Of a stretch of 59,059 bases of DNA, positions 41,987 to 52,215 are shown piece after piece. The notes under the pieces are model-generated. The model ran no database searches. It worked only from the letters and a program-made list of their open reading frames with translations, and was not told the DNA's origin. Every line of letters begins with the position of its first letter. Positions within the stretch are counted from its first letter, which is position 1. Made by a program: the position numbers and the translations under genes. Source of the DNA: Synechococcales cyanobacterium GL140_1_metabinner_5_sub (lineage in GTDB: Bacteria > Cyanobacteriota > Cyanobacteriia > Cyanobacteriales > Chamaesiphonaceae); assembly GCA_025359065.1 (NCBI GenBank), contig JANYHM010000119.1, positions 1 through 59,059 of the forward strand, in the 5' to 3' direction.

Positions 41987-44900
41987 CCTAGCTTGAAGCC
42001 AAACTTGAAGCTGATGGAATTTTTGCTCAGCCTCCCAAAGATTTTCTTCTACCCCAACTAACTCTTGAATGCGAGCAGCTTGCTCAATTTGATTGGCTGG
42101 TTGCGATAAACCAATCACACCTACTCCTGCACTTGAGCCTTTGATGTAATGAGCCTCTCGTTCTACTTTACAACAGTCTCCGGCAGTAATAGCAATACGT
42201 AAGTTCTGTAGGCGTTCCGGTAATGTATCAAGCAAAATTTGGATAACTTCTAGTTTGCTGGACTCGTCATTACCAAACAACTGTTGTAAATATTTTTCAT
42301 CAACTAATTCATCTGATACAGACTCATTTGGCAATAAATCTGTGGAAATAGAGATCACCGACAGGTTTTCCTTGGTAGCATCTAACCCTGTTATTGCACT
42401 TGTAATATCTGTTGGTACAGAGCAAGAAGCCGTCATCAGTATTCTGTGCCAGTGGGAAAGTTTTTCAGCTAAATCTTCTTTGCGTACTGGCTTACTTAAG
42501 TAATCATCCATTCCAGCATCAAAACAGCGCTGGCGATCTTCCGCCATAGCGTTGGCAGTCATGGCAATAATTACCGGTTGTTTTTTGATGCTTTTAGACT
42601 GACGAATAGCACGAGTAGCCATATAGCCATCCATAACTGGCATCTGACAATCCATCAAAATTAGATCGTAATCTATTTGAAGCATCAAATCTAGCGCCTC
42701 TTGACCATTAGCTGCTATGTCAGCTTCATAGTTTAGATTCTTTAATTGATACAAGGCTACTTTCTGATTAGCAGCACTGTCCTCGGTTAACAAGATTTTA
42801 ATTTGGCTTAGTTGGTCACTTAAAGATCCGAAGGTGCTGTCTGTAGGTGATGTAGACAGGGCAAAAGTATCCAGGCCATCCCAAGTTGAACTATCCCAAT
42901 TAATTACTTCCATTAAGCAATCTAATAACCGTGATTGTTTAACTGGCTTGGTTAAATAGGCTGCAAAGCCCATCTGGCGAATCTGTTGCTGAGTTCTGGT
43001 TCTGGCCAATGATGTGAGCATAACTAAAATAGTTTCTGCCAAAATTGGATCGGATTTAATTTGATTACCAAGCATCTCCCCATCCATAGCAGGCATTTGC
43101 ATATCTAAAATAGCAATTTTGTAAGGAGTACCTTCTGTTATTGCTTGGCGCAAAAAAATCAAGGCTTCTTCGCCAGAAGCTGCTTCATCAACAACCACAC
43201 CCCAGTTCGCTGTTTGGTAGCGCACAATCTGGCGATTGGTTTCGTTGTCATCTACTACCAACAACCTAATACCATCTAAATCAACCCGTAAATTTTGTTG
43301 GAGTGAACTGTTGACAGGCTGAAGTTGTTTATCAAAAGTAATTGTGAACCAGAATTGCGAACCCTTTCCAGCGGTACTATCAATCCCAATCTGTCCTCCC
43401 ATCAATTCAACTAATTGCTTACAGATCGATAGACCTAAACCAGTACCGCCATATTTGCGTGTGGTAGAAGAATCCACCTGTACAAAGGGAGTAAATAATT
43501 TTTCCTGGGCATCTGTCGGAATTCCAATACCGGTATCGTCAATTGAAAACAAAATATCTGCTGTAGAATCGGTTTCAGACATTAATGAAATGCGAATAAC
43601 CACTTCACCCGCACTTGTAAATTTAATGCCATTACCTACTAAATTGATTAAAATTTGCCGCAGCCTAGTAACGTCTCCTCGTAAGCGAGTAGGCACATTA
43701 GGTGGTCTCAGTACCGCAATCTCCAAACCTTTAGTATTAGCTGATGGAGCAAGCATTCCAACCACATCTTCGGTGCAACTAACTAAATCAAAATCTAATA
43801 TTTCTATTTCAACTTCTCCAGCTTCTAATTTGGAGAAATCTAATATTTCGTTAATTAAAGTGAGTAAAGCATCACCACTACTACGAACTGTTTCTACAAA
43901 ATCTCGTTGTTGAGTACTTAGTTTGGTTTCTAACAACAGTCCAGTCATCCCGATTACAGCATTCATGGGTGTCCGAATTTCGTGGCTCATAGTAGCTAAA
44001 AAAACTGTCTTTAAAGATGCCGCTTTCTCAGCTTCTCTCTTGGCTATCTCTGCTGCTTTGCGAGACTGATCAAGAGCACGGTTTTGTTGGGTCAATTTGT
44101 AACTTTGCTTTGTAGTTTGGGTTAATAAATCAGATTGAGCTAGAGCGATTTCTACTTGATCAGCTAGCGGATATAATAGGTCAAGTTCAAATGCTTGCCA
44201 ACGACGAGGTGCGACACAATGATGGGCAATGAGCAAACCCCATAACTGGTTATTTTGCAGCAGTGGTACTACTAAATTAGCTTTAACCTGATACCTACGT
44301 AATAACTCTTTGTGGCAATTTGTCAGATCGCTTAACTCTATATCATTAATTACTTGAATACTGCCTTTCTGATACTTTTTCCACTGTCCTTCCATAAAAC
44401 AAGTATCTTGAATATTTTCACCTAAAGTGGCAGTCCACTGGGGCAGCACAGATTCAACTACCACTGAGCCAGACCAGTCAGAATGAAACTGGTAGATTAC
44501 TACCCGGTCAACTTCCAAGAATTTTCGCACTTCAGCAACTGTGGTGTTGAGAATATCTTCTAAGTCTAGAGATTGACGTATCCGCAATGTGATTGCAGTT
44601 AGAAGTTGGTTATGAGAATTATGCCGTTGAATTTCTAGTTCAATTTTTTTGCATTCGATGAACTGATTAAGTTGAAACCCAATCGCTGTCAATAAATGTA
44701 CTAAGTTGTCATCAGGTATTTGTACCGCCCTATTAAAAATAGTCACAACCCCTAATACTTGCTGATCATTTAAAATTGGAAACCCCATAGCTTGCGTCAG
44801 GCCAGCTTCACTAGCAGCCTTTGCTAATAAACAATTAGAGTCAATTTCTAGCCCTTTGACCCAAATTGGCTTGCTCTGCTGCCATATTTTGCCAGCCAAG

Positions 44901-46759
44901 CTTTTTCCAGCATAAACGTCTAAGGATTTAGCAACTTCATTCATTTTTTCCGCCTGCACAGTTGGTTGATGCCAAGCAGCCAGAAATTGTAGTTTATCCG
45001 CTTCTGTATCTACAGACCATAAATGCCCTGCATCCCATTCTAAAATTTTACAAAGCGATCGCAGGACTCCAGCAGCGGCATTTGCTAATGTATCTGCTTC
45101 TGCCAATATGTGAGTTACAGCATATTGAGCAGTACGATATCTATCTATTCTTTTTTGATCGGTAACATCATTTAATAACCCAGAAGTACCAATTACTTGA
45201 TTGTCAGAGTTAATAATTTCATAACTGGTAACTTCCATCCAGCGAAAATCTCCCTTTTGGGTGAAGTAACGCATGATTCGATGGTTTCTGTTTTCCGTCT
45301 GAATGTTTGTAATACTGCTGTTCTGGCTGTCTAATTCATATTGTTCTTCACTGAGTTGCACAAAATCTAATAAATTTTTCCCGAGACTGTCCGAAATTTT
45401 AAAGCCAGTTACATCTTGCCAAGACGGACTTAAAAAAGTTAATATCCCGTCAAAATCAGTTTGATAAATAACCTCACGAGCATTATCAATAATTGATTTA
45501 TAGTATTGTTGCTGTTCTTTTAAACTTATTTCTGTTTGACGACTTTCAGTAATATCTATACCAGTGCTTAAAATATATTCTATTGATTTATCCGGGGAAA
45601 GTAAAATTGTATTGAAACAAGAAATCAAGTGTCGTTCTCCAGTACTAGTCACCCAATAGCTTTCATGATTACAGGAAGGCTTCTTATTATGCAACATGTC
45701 TAACAGTAACTCTTTCACTCGCACAGTTTCTTCTGGACATAGTAAAGCTTCCCAAAAAATTTTGTGCTGAATTTCTGAAAAGCTGTAGCCACTAATGTTC
45801 TCACATCGACGATTGAAACGAACAATTCTCCCTTGCTGATCGAGGACAATGACTAAAGCATCAGATGTATCCAAAACAGCCGCCATAAAATCTCGCTCTT
45901 GAGACTGAAGTTCTTCGTTAGCTTTCCGTTGAGCTAACTCCCGCCACATCATATAAAACGTCAGCCCTAAAACCAAAATACCAATACAAATCTCAGTTAA
46001 AGTTAATAATATGGAGAGTTGTAAAGAGGCTCTAGTCTGACGAATAAATTCAGCATTTCTGTTATTGGACTGAGGTTTTGCTCTTTGACCAGTCTCCAAA
46101 GCTGGAGTGAAAAATTGTGGCAGTATTTGTTCTATTTTTACTGCTTCATACAGTGAGTGAACAGCGATTCCGTTCATAATCAAAAATAATATCCCAAACC
46201 CCAAAGCGATCTTACGACCCGAGTTGACTTGACTTTTTTTTGGGATTACTGCTAGTTGTGGAGGGCTAATCGGTGAATGTTTATCGATTTGCTGTACAAC
46301 TTGTTTTGCTAGAACCTCCATTGCAGTAATTTGTTCGGCATTGAGCTGACGAGGTCTTTGGTCAATTATGCATAAAGTACCTATGGCATATCCATTACTA
46401 GTAATTAAGGGAAAACCAGCATAAAATCTTACATAGGGTTTATTAATTACTAATGAATTGTTTTTAAACCGCTCATCAGCAAGGGCATCGGGGATAATTA
46501 GTGGCTCAGAGCACAAAATGCTATGGGCGCAAAATGCTGAGTCACACGGAGCTTCTGTGAAGTCTAACCCCACGCTAGATTTAAACCACTGCCGATTTCG
46601 ATCGACTAAACTCACCAAGGCAATTGGAACTTGGCATGTTTTAGCAGCCGCCCGAGTAATACTATCAAATCTTTCCTCGGGCTGAGTATCTAAAATTTTA
46701 CATTGCATCAATGTTGCTAAGCGATCGGACTCATTGACGGGTAGGGAAGCTTTGGGCAT
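41957..46759 (-). CDS. Hybrid histidine kinase with DXCF-type cyanobacteriochrome GAF
   Basis: A 1600-residue sensor kinase. Order from ATG 46759: GAF (1-160), two membrane helices (183-206 and 247-271), PAS (290-410), PAS (418-540), GAF (550-715), cyanobacteriochrome-like GAF (730-885), HisKA with His926 in MSHEIRTPM, HATPase ([16 protein letters not shown]), REC with Asp1219, REC with Asp1370, and Hpt with His1537 in AHYIKGSS. The fourth sensor has Cys787 in DTCF and Cys815 in NCHKELL, 28 residues apart, as in blue/green DXCF photoreceptors. A longer frame reaches GTG 46909, but its first residues come from a MITE-like repeat, so I prefer ATG 46759. No output domain; it must pass phosphate to another protein. 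Confidence 0.9.
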   Translation of the reverse strand: MPKASLPVNESDRLATLMQCKILDTQPEERFDSITRAAAKTCQVPIALVSLVDRNRQWFKSSVGLDFTEAPCDSAFCAHSILCSEPLIIPDALADERFKNNSLVINKPYVRFYAGFPLITSNGYAIGTLCIIDQRPRQLNAEQITAMEVLAKQVVQQIDKHSPISPPQLAVIPKKSQVNSGRKIALGFGILFLIMNGIAVHSLYEAVKIEQILPQFFTPALETGQRAKPQSNNRNAEFIRQTRASLQLSILLTLTEICIGILVLGLTFYMMWRELAQRKANEELQSQERDFMAAVLDTSDALVIVLDQQGRIVRFNRRCENISGYSFSEIQHKIFWEALLCPEETVRVKELLLDMLHNKKPSCNHESYWVTSTGERHLISCFNTILLSPDKSIEYILSTGIDITESRQTEISLKEQQQYYKSIIDNAREVIYQTDFDGILTFLSPSWQDVTGFKISDSLGKNLLDFVQLSEEQYELDSQNSSITNIQTENRNHRIMRYFTQKGDFRWMEVTSYEIINSDNQVIGTSGLLNDVTDQKRIDRYRTAQYAVTHILAEADTLANAAAGVLRSLCKILEWDAGHLWSVDTEADKLQFLAAWHQPTVQAEKMNEVAKSLDVYAGKSLAGKIWQQSKPIWVKGLEIDSNCLLAKAASEAGLTQAMGFPILNDQQVLGVVTIFNRAVQIPDDNLVHLLTAIGFQLNQFIECKKIELEIQRHNSHNQLLTAITLRIRQSLDLEDILNTTVAEVRKFLEVDRVVIYQFHSDWSGSVVVESVLPQWTATLGENIQDTCFMEGQWKKYQKGSIQVINDIELSDLTNCHKELLRRYQVKANLVVPLLQNNQLWGLLIAHHCVAPRRWQAFELDLLYPLADQVEIALAQSDLLTQTTKQSYKLTQQNRALDQSRKAAEIAKREAEKAASLKTVFLATMSHEIRTPMNAVIGMTGLLLETKLSTQQRDFVETVRSSGDALLTLINEILDFSKLEAGEVEIEILDFDLVSCTEDVVGMLAPSANTKGLEIAVLRPPNVPTRLRGDVTRLRQILINLVGNGIKFTSAGEVVIRISLMSETDSTADILFSIDDTGIGIPTDAQEKLFTPFVQVDSSTTRKYGGTGLGLSICKQLVELMGGQIGIDSTAGKGSQFWFTITFDKQLQPVNSSLQQNLRVDLDGIRLLVVDDNETNRQIVRYQTANWGVVVDEAASGEEALIFLRQAITEGTPYKIAILDMQMPAMDGEMLGNQIKSDPILAETILVMLTSLARTRTQQQIRQMGFAAYLTKPVKQSRLLDCLMEVINWDSSTWDGLDTFALSTSPTDSTFGSLSDQLSQIKILLTEDSAANQKVALYQLKNLNYEADIAANGQEALDLMLQIDYDLILMDCQMPVMDGYMATRAIRQSKSIKKQPVIIAMTANAMAEDRQRCFDAGMDDYLSKPVRKEDLAEKLSHWHRILMTASCSVPTDITSAITGLDATKENLSVISISTDLLPNESVSDELVDEKYLQQLFGNDESSKLEVIQILLDTLPERLQNLRIAITAGDCCKVEREAHYIKGSSAGVGVIGLSQPANQIEQAARIQELVGVEENLWEAEQKFHQLQVWLQARLSRVKVLDQ

Positions 46760-46879
46760 GTCAATAACTGCAACTTGTAAATTTACTGAGTACTCATGTC
46801 GATGAACAGCTTGATGCGTGAGCAAAATGGTGCAACATTCATACTGTAATTGTTCACACATTTTTTGTAAAAATAACAT

Positions 46880-46976
46880 TATAGCGGTTTCATCTTGAGT
46901 GAAGTACACAAAAATCTTTGTCTGAAGCTACTTTCAGCACTATTAGATGTACTTCACTCGAAGTGAATTTGCTATA
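46880..46976. mobile_element. MITE-like element upstream of the hybrid kinase
   Basis: A 97-bp non-coding element with terminal inverted repeats of about 32 bases (25 matches). It begins TATAGCGGTTT and ends AATTTGCTATA; an inner perfect 11-base inverted repeat lies at 46897-46907 and 46949-46959. The ends resemble those at 334-426 and 58871. TA at the ends suggests an IS630/Tc1-type mobilisation. Confidence 0.65.
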
Positions 46977-47130
46977 GTGAAAGATTGGATTTAGTAAAAA
47001 TAATTGCATTTATTCAAAAGTGTTTGCTGTTGCTTAAGTTTGCCAGTAAAGTTGAGCTACATCCTAGTCTTTGCCCCATTCGCCCCTGCCCATTAATCGC
47101 AGTCAACAAAACCCAGCGCTACCCATGCTC

Positions 47131-47538
47131 CTACCTAGTGGGTCGAAAATCGGCCAGCTTAATCTCATAAGTCATGGGATCGACATATTTCGGGTCAACA
47201 CCCGAGGCTGTCCAGTCCAAAGAATGACTGAAGGCAACTGTAACTTTGCCATCGGCAGCCTTGGCAGTCCACTTCTCTCCAGGACAAGTTTGGGAGGACT
47301 GACTGAAGTCTTTGGCTACTATTGCTGCGGGTTGACCAGCCTTGAGATTATTTCTAACTTGCCTGTTGGAAAAGTTGACATTAGGGTTCTGATACTTACT
47401 GATAATGTCTAATAGTGTGCCGGCTTGTAACCAGCATAAGGTATGGTGCAGTGGGGAAGTGAGAAATTTATTGCTATCTGGTTTGGGTACAAATTTTTTA
47501 AAAAAGGGGACTTTTTTATACCACATGGTCATGACCAA
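47131..47538 (-). CDS. Hypothetical protein or gene fragment
   Basis: A 135-codon frame that I do not recognise. The C-terminal half (CPGEKWTAKAADGKVTVAF, then PMTYEIKLADFRP) looks like a real folded protein tail, while the first 45 residues look like read-through of intergenic DNA. It may be the remnant of a longer gene. Flanking DNA (46977-47130) holds nothing I can identify. Confidence 0.3.
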   Translation of the reverse strand: MVMTMWYKKVPFFKKFVPKPDSNKFLTSPLHHTLCWLQAGTLLDIISKYQNPNVNFSNRQVRNNLKAGQPAAIVAKDFSQSSQTCPGEKWTAKAADGKVTVAFSHSLDWTASGVDPKYVDPMTYEIKLADFRPTR

Positions 47539-47863
47539 CAGCTAGCTTACCCGACTAGGGTACCCATAATGGAGCTAAAATCCATCATGATGACCCCGAT
47601 CGATTAACAAAAACCAGCGCTATCTACACGGTACTCTGGAATAAGTATTGCATGATTCATCCTGCTGTAATCTGCTGTGGGAGAGCTATTTCTTTGTTGA
47701 AAATAATCAAGCTACGTTTCTTCGCAGTGTCGGCCTTTGGTCAGATGGACTCATTCTAAAGTTGAAGTCAGATGAGCTGAATATCGATCTTCGGTGTCTA
47801 GCCAAAGTTGTTATAGTGATTAAGAGTGAACTTTGACCCAGGCTATATGTATAGAGGAATGCC
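47539..47863. other. Intergenic, no gene seen
   Basis: This 325-bp stretch before the oxidase operon has only a short frame without motifs or a ribosome binding site. The promoter of the DUF2231-cta operon is expected here. Confidence 0.4.
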
Positions 47864-48361
47864 ATGCTGGAATATCTACCGCCTTTAAACGAGCATAATT
47901 TGCCTTATCCCGATACCATGCACCCGATCGTGGTTCACTTTGTGATTGCGATGGTGTTATTTGCGGCGGGCTGCGATTTGATCGGTTATTTTACCCGCAA
48001 CCCGCGTATGTATGAGGTTAGCTGGTGGAATATGTTTTTCGCGACGGTTTCTATTTTTATCGCTGTAATTTTCGGACAAGTCGAAGCTGGTTTAGCAGAA
48101 CCTTACAGCGCGGTAGAATCAACTCTAAGCCTGCACACGATTCTTGGTTGGTCGTTATCAGGGATACTAGCTGGGATCACCAGTTGGCGGTACATACTGC
48201 GATCTCGCGACCCCAAATATATTCCTGTGCCCTATTTAGCAGTAGGAGTTTTACTAACTGGGCTGGTATTCTATCAAACTTATTTGGGCGACAAGTTGGT
48301 ATGGGTGTATGGACTGCACACTGTCCAAGTTGTTGAGGCAATTCGACAGGGAGTGTTGTAA
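47864..48361 (+). CDS. DUF2231 membrane protein 1
   Basis: A 165-residue protein with about four hydrophobic helices and the DUF2231 start MHPIVVHFVIAMVLFAAGCD. Conserved histidines in helices 1 and 3 (SLHTILGWSLS) could bind heme or a metal; that is inference. Its stop codon is directly followed by the start of a second DUF2231 gene. Pairs of DUF2231 genes in front of an alternative oxidase are known in filamentous cyanobacteria, which supports a role as electron-input or assembly partners. Confidence 0.85.
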   Translation: MLEYLPPLNEHNLPYPDTMHPIVVHFVIAMVLFAAGCDLIGYFTRNPRMYEVSWWNMFFATVSIFIAVIFGQVEAGLAEPYSAVESTLSLHTILGWSLSGILAGITSWRYILRSRDPKYIPVPYLAVGVLLTGLVFYQTYLGDKLVWVYGLHTVQVVEAIRQGVL

Positions 48362-48967
48362 ATGAATCCAGAATTACTAGGTCGAGTGTCAGCGCAAATG
48401 GGGGCGAATGGTTTACCCTACACAATTCCCATTCACCCTAATTTAGTCCATCTAACGCTGGGATTATTTATTGTGGCGATCGGTTTTGATATTGTTGGGG
48501 CGTTATTTCCGCTCGAAAAGCCCGTATTTAAGCTGTTAGCAATTCCGGCGACCCGATCGAATTTCTTTGATGTTGGCTGGTATAATATGGCCGCCGCTGC
48601 GGGCATTACCTTCTTTACAGTTGCCGCCGGATTTTATGAGGTGATGCTGGCTGACTCACCAGCGGGTGTCAAAAGTGCTTGGGGCTTGGAAGCTTTTGAG
48701 ACGATGCTATGGCATGGTGTGGGTGGTGTGGTGCTGCTAGGGGCAATCGTAGGGATGACGATCTGGAGAGGCTACCAGCGATTTGTTTGGCGCAAGGATT
48801 TATCGCGACAGGTACAGTGGAGTTATGTGTTTGTAGGGCTGTTTATCTTTGGACTGATGTTTGTTCACGGCACCCTTGGCGCACATTTAGCGGGTGAATT
48901 CGGGGTACATAATACCGCCGATCATCTATTGCGATTAGGGCAAGATCCCAACGTGAGTTTACGATGA
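48362..48967 (+). CDS. DUF2231 membrane protein 2
   Basis: A 201-residue membrane protein of the same family: IHPNLVHLTLGLFIVAIGFD at the N-terminus, about four helices, conserved histidines at the start of helix 1 and in LWHGVGGVVLL, and HGTLGAHLAG near the end. It starts at the base after the previous stop and overlaps the subunit II gene by four bases, so all three are translationally coupled. Confidence 0.85.
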   Translation: MNPELLGRVSAQMGANGLPYTIPIHPNLVHLTLGLFIVAIGFDIVGALFPLEKPVFKLLAIPATRSNFFDVGWYNMAAAAGITFFTVAAGFYEVMLADSPAGVKSAWGLEAFETMLWHGVGGVVLLGAIVGMTIWRGYQRFVWRKDLSRQVQWSYVFVGLFIFGLMFVHGTLGAHLAGEFGVHNTADHLLRLGQDPNVSLR

Positions 48968-49833
48968 AAAAACAAACAATATTAACTTTAGCAATCGCCG
49001 CGATCGGCATAGCAGCAATTAGTTGGTGGGTGGGACAGGAATCCTATACCTGGTTTCCACCCCAAGCCTCAGCCGAATCGATTTTAATCGATCGACTATT
49101 TAGCGTCTTAGTCACGATCGGCAGCTTTGTTTTTTTGGGAGTAGTGGGAGCATTAATTTATGCTGTCTTATTTCAACAGGCTGGTAAATACGAGTCTGGA
49201 GATGGTCCACCGATCGAAGGTAATATTCCTTTGGAGATTGTCTGGACAGCCATTCCGTTTGTATTGGTGATGGGGATTGCCTTTTACAGTTACAAGATCT
49301 ATGACCAAATGGAAATTCGCGGCCCAATGGAGCATGACCATAGTGCCGCGATGGTGATGTCAGGATCTGGAGACGAGATCGAAGTGATCGCTAAACAGTG
49401 GGCGTGGGAATTTCGCTATCCCGCCCAAAAAGTTACCAGCACCGAACTACACCTCCCCGTAAATCAACGGGCACACCTGATCCTCAAAGCCCAGGACGTG
49501 ATTCATGGCTTCTATATACCAGCTTTCCGGCTCAAGCAAGATATGATCCCTGGGCAGGCTGGCAACTTTGAGTTCACGCCGATTTTGGCCGGTAAATATC
49601 GCCTGCGAGACTCCCAATACAGCGGCACTTACTTCGCCGCCATGCAGGCAAATGTCGTCGTTGAACCCGCCGCCGACTATCAAAACTGGCTAAGGCGATC
49701 GGCGGCTACAACGCCCGCAATCGCTCACAATACTGCATTTGCCGAATACAACCAAAAATCGACCCGCGCAGGCTGGAAAACGATTGTCCCCGCAGCTCCA
49801 CCGATAGTTAATTACTCGAATCCTAATGACTAA
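48964..49833 (+). CDS. ctaC2: Heme-copper oxidase subunit II lacking Cu-A ligands (ARTO type)
   Basis: A 289-residue subunit II with two N-terminal membrane helices after a leader (residues 46-70 and 90-112) and a periplasmic cupredoxin domain (138-235). Usual elements are QWAWEFRYP and FYIPAFRLKQDMIPG. In place of CxxxCxxxHxxM the protein has Asp216, Ser220, Phe224, Met227; only His181 and the methionine remain. It therefore cannot hold the dinuclear Cu-A centre and cannot take electrons from cytochrome c, matching alternative respiratory terminal oxidases that use quinol. It overlaps both the DUF2231 gene (4 bases) and ctaD (8 bases). Confidence 0.92.
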   Translation: MKKQTILTLAIAAIGIAAISWWVGQESYTWFPPQASAESILIDRLFSVLVTIGSFVFLGVVGALIYAVLFQQAGKYESGDGPPIEGNIPLEIVWTAIPFVLVMGIAFYSYKIYDQMEIRGPMEHDHSAAMVMSGSGDEIEVIAKQWAWEFRYPAQKVTSTELHLPVNQRAHLILKAQDVIHGFYIPAFRLKQDMIPGQAGNFEFTPILAGKYRLRDSQYSGTYFAAMQANVVVEPAADYQNWLRRSAATTPAIAHNTAFAEYNQKSTRAGWKTIVPAAPPIVNYSNPND

Positions 49834-51484
49834 TATATCTATTCCCGAAATTGACATCGATACTAATCGTTCTCACGAGCCAGAAGACTGGCGGCGATTT
49901 TTTGGATTTAGCACCGATCATAAAGTGATCGGCATTCAGTATATCGTTACCGCCTTTTTCTTCTTCTTGGTTGGCGGTGTGTTTGCGATGATTATTCGCG
50001 GCGAACTGCTCACCCCCGAATCTGATTTAGTCGATCGAACAGTCTATAATGCCATGTTCACCATGCACGGCACCGTGATGCTGTTTCTGTGGACGTTTCC
50101 CGTCTTAGCCGGATTGGCAAACTACTTAGTGCCGCTGATGATTGGCGCACGGGATATGGCTTTTCCGCGCTTGAATGCGATCGCTTTCTGGATGATTCCG
50201 ATCTTTGGAATCGTCTTGATTGGTAGTTTCCTCGTCCCTGGCGGCCCCGCTCAGTCCGGCTGGTGGTCATATCCTCCTGTCAGTCTCCAGAACCCCTCAG
50301 GAAACCTAATTAACGGTCAATTTCTGTGGTTACTGGCGATCGTGCTCTCAGGAATCTCGTCTATTCTAGGGGCAATTAATATTGTCACCACGATCTTCCG
50401 AATGCGCGCACCAGGCATGACTTGGTTTCGGATGCCTGTATTTGTGTGGGCGGTATTAAGTGCCCAAATTATTCAATTATTTGGTTTACCCGCCCTCACC
50501 GCCGGTGCGGTACTATTACTCTGCGATCTCGTCGCGGGTACTAGCTTCTACGATCCGGCTAAGGGTGGCGATCCCGTGTTGTTCCAACACTTTTTTTGGT
50601 TCTATTCTCACCCGGCTGTCTACGTGATTATTCTTCCCGTATTTGGTATCTTCTCCGAGCTATTTCCGGTATATGCCCGCAAGCCATTGTTCGGCTACAA
50701 AGTGGTAGCGGTTTCATCCCTGATTATTACGGGTTTGAGCGCCGTTGTCTGGGTGCATCACATGTTTGCCAGCGGTACGCCTGGTTGGATGCGGATGTTA
50801 TTCATGTTCACGACGATGCTGATTTCTGTCCCCACCGGGATTAAAGTATTTGCCTGGGTGGGGACGATTTGGGGTGGTAAATTACGCCTAGATACTCCCA
50901 TGCTATTTGCAATGGGCGGACTGGTGATGTTTGTTTTCTCTGGGATTACTGGCATTATGTTAGCTGCCGTACCCGTTGATATTCACGTTAATAACACCTA
51001 CTTTGTGGTCGGGCATTTTCACTATGTGATCTACGGAGCAACGGTAATGGGAATCTATGCCGCACTCTATCACTGGTTCCCCAAAATGACGGGGCGGATG
51101 TACAATGAAGGCTTGGGTAAACTTCACTTTGCGCTTACTTTTCTGGGTACCAATCTCAACTTTTTTCCGATGCACCCGTTAGGATTACAAGGAATGCCTC
51201 GGCGGGTGGCTTCATACGATCCAGAATTCGCTTTTTGGAACGTGATTGCGAGTTTGGGTGGTTTCTTATTAGGTATGTCTACGCTGCCTTTCTTAGTTAA
51301 TATCGTGGGTTCATGGGTACAGGGCAAAAAAGTTTCAGCCAACCCCTGGCGAGCAATTGGCTTGGAGTGGTTAATTGCTTCACCACCACCCCATGAAAAC
51401 TTTGAGGAATTGCCGATCGTTGTTGCTGAGCCTTATGGTTATGGAATGAATGAACCACTAGTATCGAATGCCGATAAACTATAA
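49826..51484 (+). CDS. ctaD2: Heme-copper oxidase subunit I (ARTO type)
   Basis: A 552-residue, 12-helix catalytic subunit that reduces oxygen and pumps protons. Heme ligands are His in TMHGTVMLFLW and HFHYVIYG; Cu-B ligands are in WFYSHPAVYVI and VWVHHMFASG. The helix VI motif is YSHPAV, not GHPEV: the proton-channel glutamate is replaced and a YS pair is used, as in type A2 oxidases. It is in the operon with subunits II and III; a 70-base gap follows to ctaE. Confidence 0.95.
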   Translation: MTNISIPEIDIDTNRSHEPEDWRRFFGFSTDHKVIGIQYIVTAFFFFLVGGVFAMIIRGELLTPESDLVDRTVYNAMFTMHGTVMLFLWTFPVLAGLANYLVPLMIGARDMAFPRLNAIAFWMIPIFGIVLIGSFLVPGGPAQSGWWSYPPVSLQNPSGNLINGQFLWLLAIVLSGISSILGAINIVTTIFRMRAPGMTWFRMPVFVWAVLSAQIIQLFGLPALTAGAVLLLCDLVAGTSFYDPAKGGDPVLFQHFFWFYSHPAVYVIILPVFGIFSELFPVYARKPLFGYKVVAVSSLIITGLSAVVWVHHMFASGTPGWMRMLFMFTTMLISVPTGIKVFAWVGTIWGGKLRLDTPMLFAMGGLVMFVFSGITGIMLAAVPVDIHVNNTYFVVGHFHYVIYGATVMGIYAALYHWFPKMTGRMYNEGLGKLHFALTFLGTNLNFFPMHPLGLQGMPRRVASYDPEFAFWNVIASLGGFLLGMSTLPFLVNIVGSWVQGKKVSANPWRAIGLEWLIASPPPHENFEELPIVVAEPYGYGMNEPLVSNADKL

Positions 51485-51554
51485 GTGGCTTGATTCAAGT
51501 CAAAGAGGTTTGTTTACTCTCCGCTTAACCTGATTCAGAGCAAAAATTAGCAAA

Positions 51555-52163
51555 ATGATAAATACAAGCGAAATTGATAACTCGATCGAAAGTGCAGCTC
51601 AAAATATAGCTCATCATGATGAATCAGACAATCGGATGTTTGGGTTTATTATCTTCTTGCTATCTGAAAGTGTGGTTTTTCTAGGCTTTTTTATTGGCTA
51701 CTATGTCTATAAAACTAATGCTGTTGATTGGCTCCCCGCAGGTGTATCGGGATTAGAAATTCGTGAGCCAGCAATTAATACGGTGATTTTGGTATCGAGT
51801 AGTTTTGTAATTTATATTGCCGAACGCTGTTTACGTCAGCAAAATCTATGGGGGTTTCGCTTTTTTTGGCTGCTGACAATGTTGATGGGTAGCTACTTTC
51901 TCTATGGTCAAATCATCGAATGGCAGGGGCTAAAGTTTGGATTTACATCTGGTTTATTTGGCGGCACCTTTTACTTACTCACTGGTTTTCACGGACTGCA
52001 CGTTTTGACTGGAGTACTGCTCCAATCGCTGATGTTAATTCGATCGTTTATCCCTGGTAATTATGACAAAGGAGAATTTGGCGTTGAAGCAACATCATTA
52101 TTTTGGCACTTTGTCGATGTGATCTGGATTATTTTGTTTTTATTGCTCTATGTTTGGCAGTAA
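51555..52163 (+). CDS. ctaE2: Heme-copper oxidase subunit III (ARTO type)
   Basis: A 202-residue protein with five hydrophobic helices, the five-helix form common in bacterial oxidases. MFGFIIFLLSESVVFLGFF opens helix 1 with the conserved glutamate, FHGLHVLTGVLLQS and ATSLFWHFVDVIWIILF close it. It binds lipid and stabilises subunit I. It lies between ctaD and the GMC oxidoreductase gene (52-base gap). Confidence 0.93.
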   Translation: MINTSEIDNSIESAAQNIAHHDESDNRMFGFIIFLLSESVVFLGFFIGYYVYKTNAVDWLPAGVSGLEIREPAINTVILVSSSFVIYIAERCLRQQNLWGFRFFWLLTMLMGSYFLYGQIIEWQGLKFGFTSGLFGGTFYLLTGFHGLHVLTGVLLQSLMLIRSFIPGNYDKGEFGVEATSLFWHFVDVIWIILFLLLYVWQ

Positions 52164-52215
52164 TAGAGATACTAATAAATATTAATAGTAAATAACAGAG
52201 TCTAAGGGAGAAAAT

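Noticed and set aside
43344-43913. 189-codon frame on the + strand
   Set aside because: Fully antisense to the HATPase and HisKA part of the hybrid kinase, with no motif; a shadow of strong codon bias.
46760-46909. Extra N-terminal 50 codons of the hybrid kinase
   Set aside because: They begin in the MITE-like element and lack a ribosome binding site; GAF-first kinases usually begin near [13 protein letters not shown].
47648-47836. 62-codon frame before the oxidase operon
   Set aside because: No motif and no ribosome binding site; composition fits intergenic DNA.
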